This document shows positions 14,313 through 16,047 of a stretch of DNA of 16,047 nt, one piece after another. The notes beneath the pieces were generated by a model. That model was not told the origin of the DNA, searched no databases, and saw nothing but the letters and a program-made list of their open reading frames with translations. A program made the position numbers and the translations under genes. The stretch's first letter is position 1. Each line of letters opens with the position of its first letter. The stretch is from CAYJPV01 sp964547975 (GTDB lineage Bacteria; Acidobacteriota; Vicinamibacteria; Vicinamibacterales; JAKQTR01): positions 1 to 16,047 of the forward strand of contig CAZJRM010000123.1 of assembly GCA_964547975.1 (NCBI GenBank). The letters are read 5' to 3'.

Positions 14313-14321
14313 TAGTATAAG
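14313..14321. promoter_or_regulatory. Overlapping -10-like elements facing both ways between pyrE and tolC
   Basis: TAGTATAAG contains TATAAG on the plus strand (14316-14321) and TATACT on the minus strand (14319-14314), each five of six to the -10 consensus. They could serve tolC and pyrE respectively. No clear -35 box accompanies either. Besides this and the 15 bp inverted repeat, the 229-base divergent gap shows only the tolC ribosome site (GGAG at 14449-14452). Confidence 0.35.
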
Positions 14322-14461
14322 CCTGTGCGGATTTCCTGAACCCGATTCCGCGCCCCTTCGTCTATGCATTCTGAGGCCTGTCTGCCGTCTTTGGGGGGCC
14401 TGATGTACTCCCGAACGGGTCCGGCCAGCATTTCCGAACGACATCAGTGGAGCTAATGGCA

Positions 14462-16047
14462 ATGCGTCAACAGCGAGTTCGCGCCTCGTGGAGCCCGTGG
14501 GTAGCGGTGTTCATTCTTGGACTGGCGGTGTCCGCCTCCGCACAGGGGCCGGCAGGCCTTGAAGCCAGCGCAGCGGCGCAGGCGACGCCGGCGGCGGTGA
14601 AGTCGCTCAGCCTCGACCAGGCGGTGCAACTCGCCCTCGAGAACAACCTCGGCCTGCAGGTCCAGCGGCTCGACCCGCAGGTTCAGGACGTGAACATCAC
14701 GCTGGCCAAGAGCGTCTGGGCGCCGAACCTGACCGGCACGCTCAGGGCGTCGCAGAGCAACAGCCCGGTGTCGGGCTTCTTCGCCGGCGCCGACGACAAG
14801 CTCACGCGGGACGGCCTCTCGACCAACGTCGGGGCCAACCAACTGCTGCCCTGGGGCGGCTCGCGCTACACGGTGTCGTGGGACACCTCACGGAGCGAGT
14901 CCAACAGCGTGTACGACAGCCCGAACCCGTCGCTGGTGGCCAACCTGAACTTCTCCTTCACGCAGCCGATCCTGAAGGACTTCAAGGTCGACGCGAACCG
15001 GCAGCAGATCATCGTCTCGAAGGCCAACCGCGAGATCTCCGACATCAGCCTCCGGCAGACCGTCCTGACGACCGTGCGCAGCGTCAAGTACGCCTACTGG
15101 GACCTGAAAGCCGCCCAGTCGGCATTGCAGGTGGCCCGGCAGTCGCTCGATCTCGCTCGGGAGTCGCTGCGCAACAACCGCACGCGCGTCGAAGTCGGCA
15201 CGATGGCGCCGATCGACGTCGTCGAGGCGGAAGCCGAAGTCGCGCGCCGCGAAGAGGCGGTCATCGTCGCGGAAGGCACCCTTGCGCGCACCGCCGATCG
15301 GCTGCGCACGCTGATCTTCGCCCAGGACATGCCGGATTACTGGACCGTCAAGCTGGAGCCGACGGACCAGGCCGTGCGCGAACGCCGGGCCGTCAACCCC
15401 GAAGAGGCGGTCAGAACGGCGCTCGCGAAACGGACGGACCTGCAGGCCGCCCGTAAGAACATGGATGTCACGGACTCGAACCTGGTCTACTACAAGAACC
15501 AGACGTTGCCCTCGCTCAACGCGGTGCTCGGTTACGGCCAGACGGGACAGGGCGGGACGAAGAAGAACTTCGGATCCGGGTTCCCGCCGCCGGTCCTCGA
15601 CACGATCGAGGAAGGGTACGGGAAGGCGCTCAGCCGGATGATCAAGCCGGACTACAACAACTGGTCGCTGGCGCTCCAGCTCACCTACCCGCTCGGCACC
15701 AGTTCGGCGGACGCCACGATCGCCCGCGCGAGGATCCAGAAGAGCCAGCAGTCGTTGCAGTTGAAGGAACTGGAACTGCAGGTGGCGACGTCGGTGCGCG
15801 ATATCGCCCGCTCGGTCGACACCAACTGGAAACGCCTCGAAGCGACGCAGTCGTCGCGCCGCCTGGCGGAGCGCCGGCTCGAGTCCGAGCAGAAGAAATT
15901 CGCGGCCGGGTTGTCGACCAACTACCTGGTGTTCCAGGCGCAGCGCGATCTCGCCGACGCCCAGTATTCGGAGCTGGTGGCCGCGCTCGACTACAACAAG
16001 TCGTTGATCGACTTCGAGACCGTCCAGGAATCGCCGACGGCCGGCAG
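14462..16047 (+). CDS. TolC family outer membrane efflux protein (runs off the right edge)
   Basis: At least 528 residues of an outer membrane channel that opens into the periplasm for type I secretion or RND efflux; the stop lies beyond the window. I prefer the ATG at 14462 (MRQQRVR), nine bases after GGAG. The ATG at 14456 would leave only three bases. A signal peptide ends in SASA before QGPAG. The family start SLDQAVQLALENNLGLQVQR follows. Two long alpha-helical hairpin regions are visible: one around RVEVGTMAPIDVVEAEAEVA, and a repeat near the end with KKFAAGLSTNYLVFQAQRDL. Between them is NWSLALQLTYPLG, a beta-barrel strand region. The duplicated layout is typical of TolC. An adaptor and an inner membrane transporter gene may follow downstream, outside the window. 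Confidence 0.92.
   Translation, partial: MRQQRVRASWSPWVAVFILGLAVSASAQGPAGLEASAAAQATPAAVKSLSLDQAVQLALENNLGLQVQRLDPQVQDVNITLAKSVWAPNLTGTLRASQSNSPVSGFFAGADDKLTRDGLSTNVGANQLLPWGGSRYTVSWDTSRSESNSVYDSPNPSLVANLNFSFTQPILKDFKVDANRQQIIVSKANREISDISLRQTVLTTVRSVKYAYWDLKAAQSALQVARQSLDLARESLRNNRTRVEVGTMAPIDVVEAEAEVARREEAVIVAEGTLARTADRLRTLIFAQDMPDYWTVKLEPTDQAVRERRAVNPEEAVRTALAKRTDLQAARKNMDVTDSNLVYYKNQTLPSLNAVLGYGQTGQGGTKKNFGSGFPPPVLDTIEEGYGKALSRMIKPDYNNWSLALQLTYPLGTSSADATIARARIQKSQQSLQLKELELQVATSVRDIARSVDTNWKRLEATQSSRRLAERRLESEQKKFAAGLSTNYLVFQAQRDLADAQYSELVAALDYNKSLIDFETVQESPTAG

Overview
The window is GC-rich and gene-dense, with housekeeping genes on both strands. The tandem secreted VWA proteins (one ending in a YYAPG motif), the fused CobA-HemD protein and the G-run heptad repeats after stop codons suggest an Acidobacteriota genome, perhaps of the Vicinamibacteria type. 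That taxonomic call is an inference from gene content, not a demonstrated identity.

Layout. (1) 1-4567, minus strand: a compact respiratory complex I operon, read as nuoA-nuoC-nuoD-nuoH-nuoJ-nuoK-nuoL, with nuoL running off the left edge. The genes nuoB, nuoI, nuoE, nuoF and nuoG are absent, so every Fe-S or flavin subunit must be encoded elsewhere. (2) 4568-4807: a 240 bp divergent promoter region with two convincing sigma70-type promoters placed back to back, one for nuo and one for the next operon. (3) 4808-6750, plus strand: two translationally coupled secreted proteins with von Willebrand factor A domains, the first with a degraded metal site and the second with an intact one. (4) 6898-8427, plus strand: a fused uroporphyrinogen-III methyltransferase/uroporphyrinogen-III synthase. 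(5) 8496-12567, minus strand: uppS-cdsA-dxr-rseP, an isoprenoid, phospholipid and envelope-stress operon. (6) 12857-14232, minus strand: pyrE-truA. (7) 14462 to the right edge, plus strand: a TolC-type outer membrane efflux protein, divergent from pyrE.

The non-coding parts carry the least expected signals. Three intergenic inverted repeats built from seven-base GGGGNNN units sit directly after stop codons (VWA2, the cobA-hemD/rseP convergent gap, and truA). A separate 141 bp imperfect inverted repeat lies between truA and uppS. In the minus-strand RNA both of its arm mismatches become G-U pairs, which suggests a structured RNA or a small non-autonomous mobile repeat.

Functionally the window joins energy conservation (complex I membrane arm), the undecaprenyl and phospholipid branch (dxr makes MEP for isoprenoids, uppS makes undecaprenyl diphosphate, cdsA makes CDP-diacylglycerol, rseP cleaves membrane regulators), pyrimidine and tRNA metabolism, and export through TolC. 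No stretch over 300 bases lacks a gene. No tRNA, rRNA, CRISPR array or insertion sequence with a transposase was seen. I found no clearly new multi-gene system. The best leads are the Fe-S-free nuo cluster, the stop-codon-linked G-run repeats and the 141 bp hairpin.
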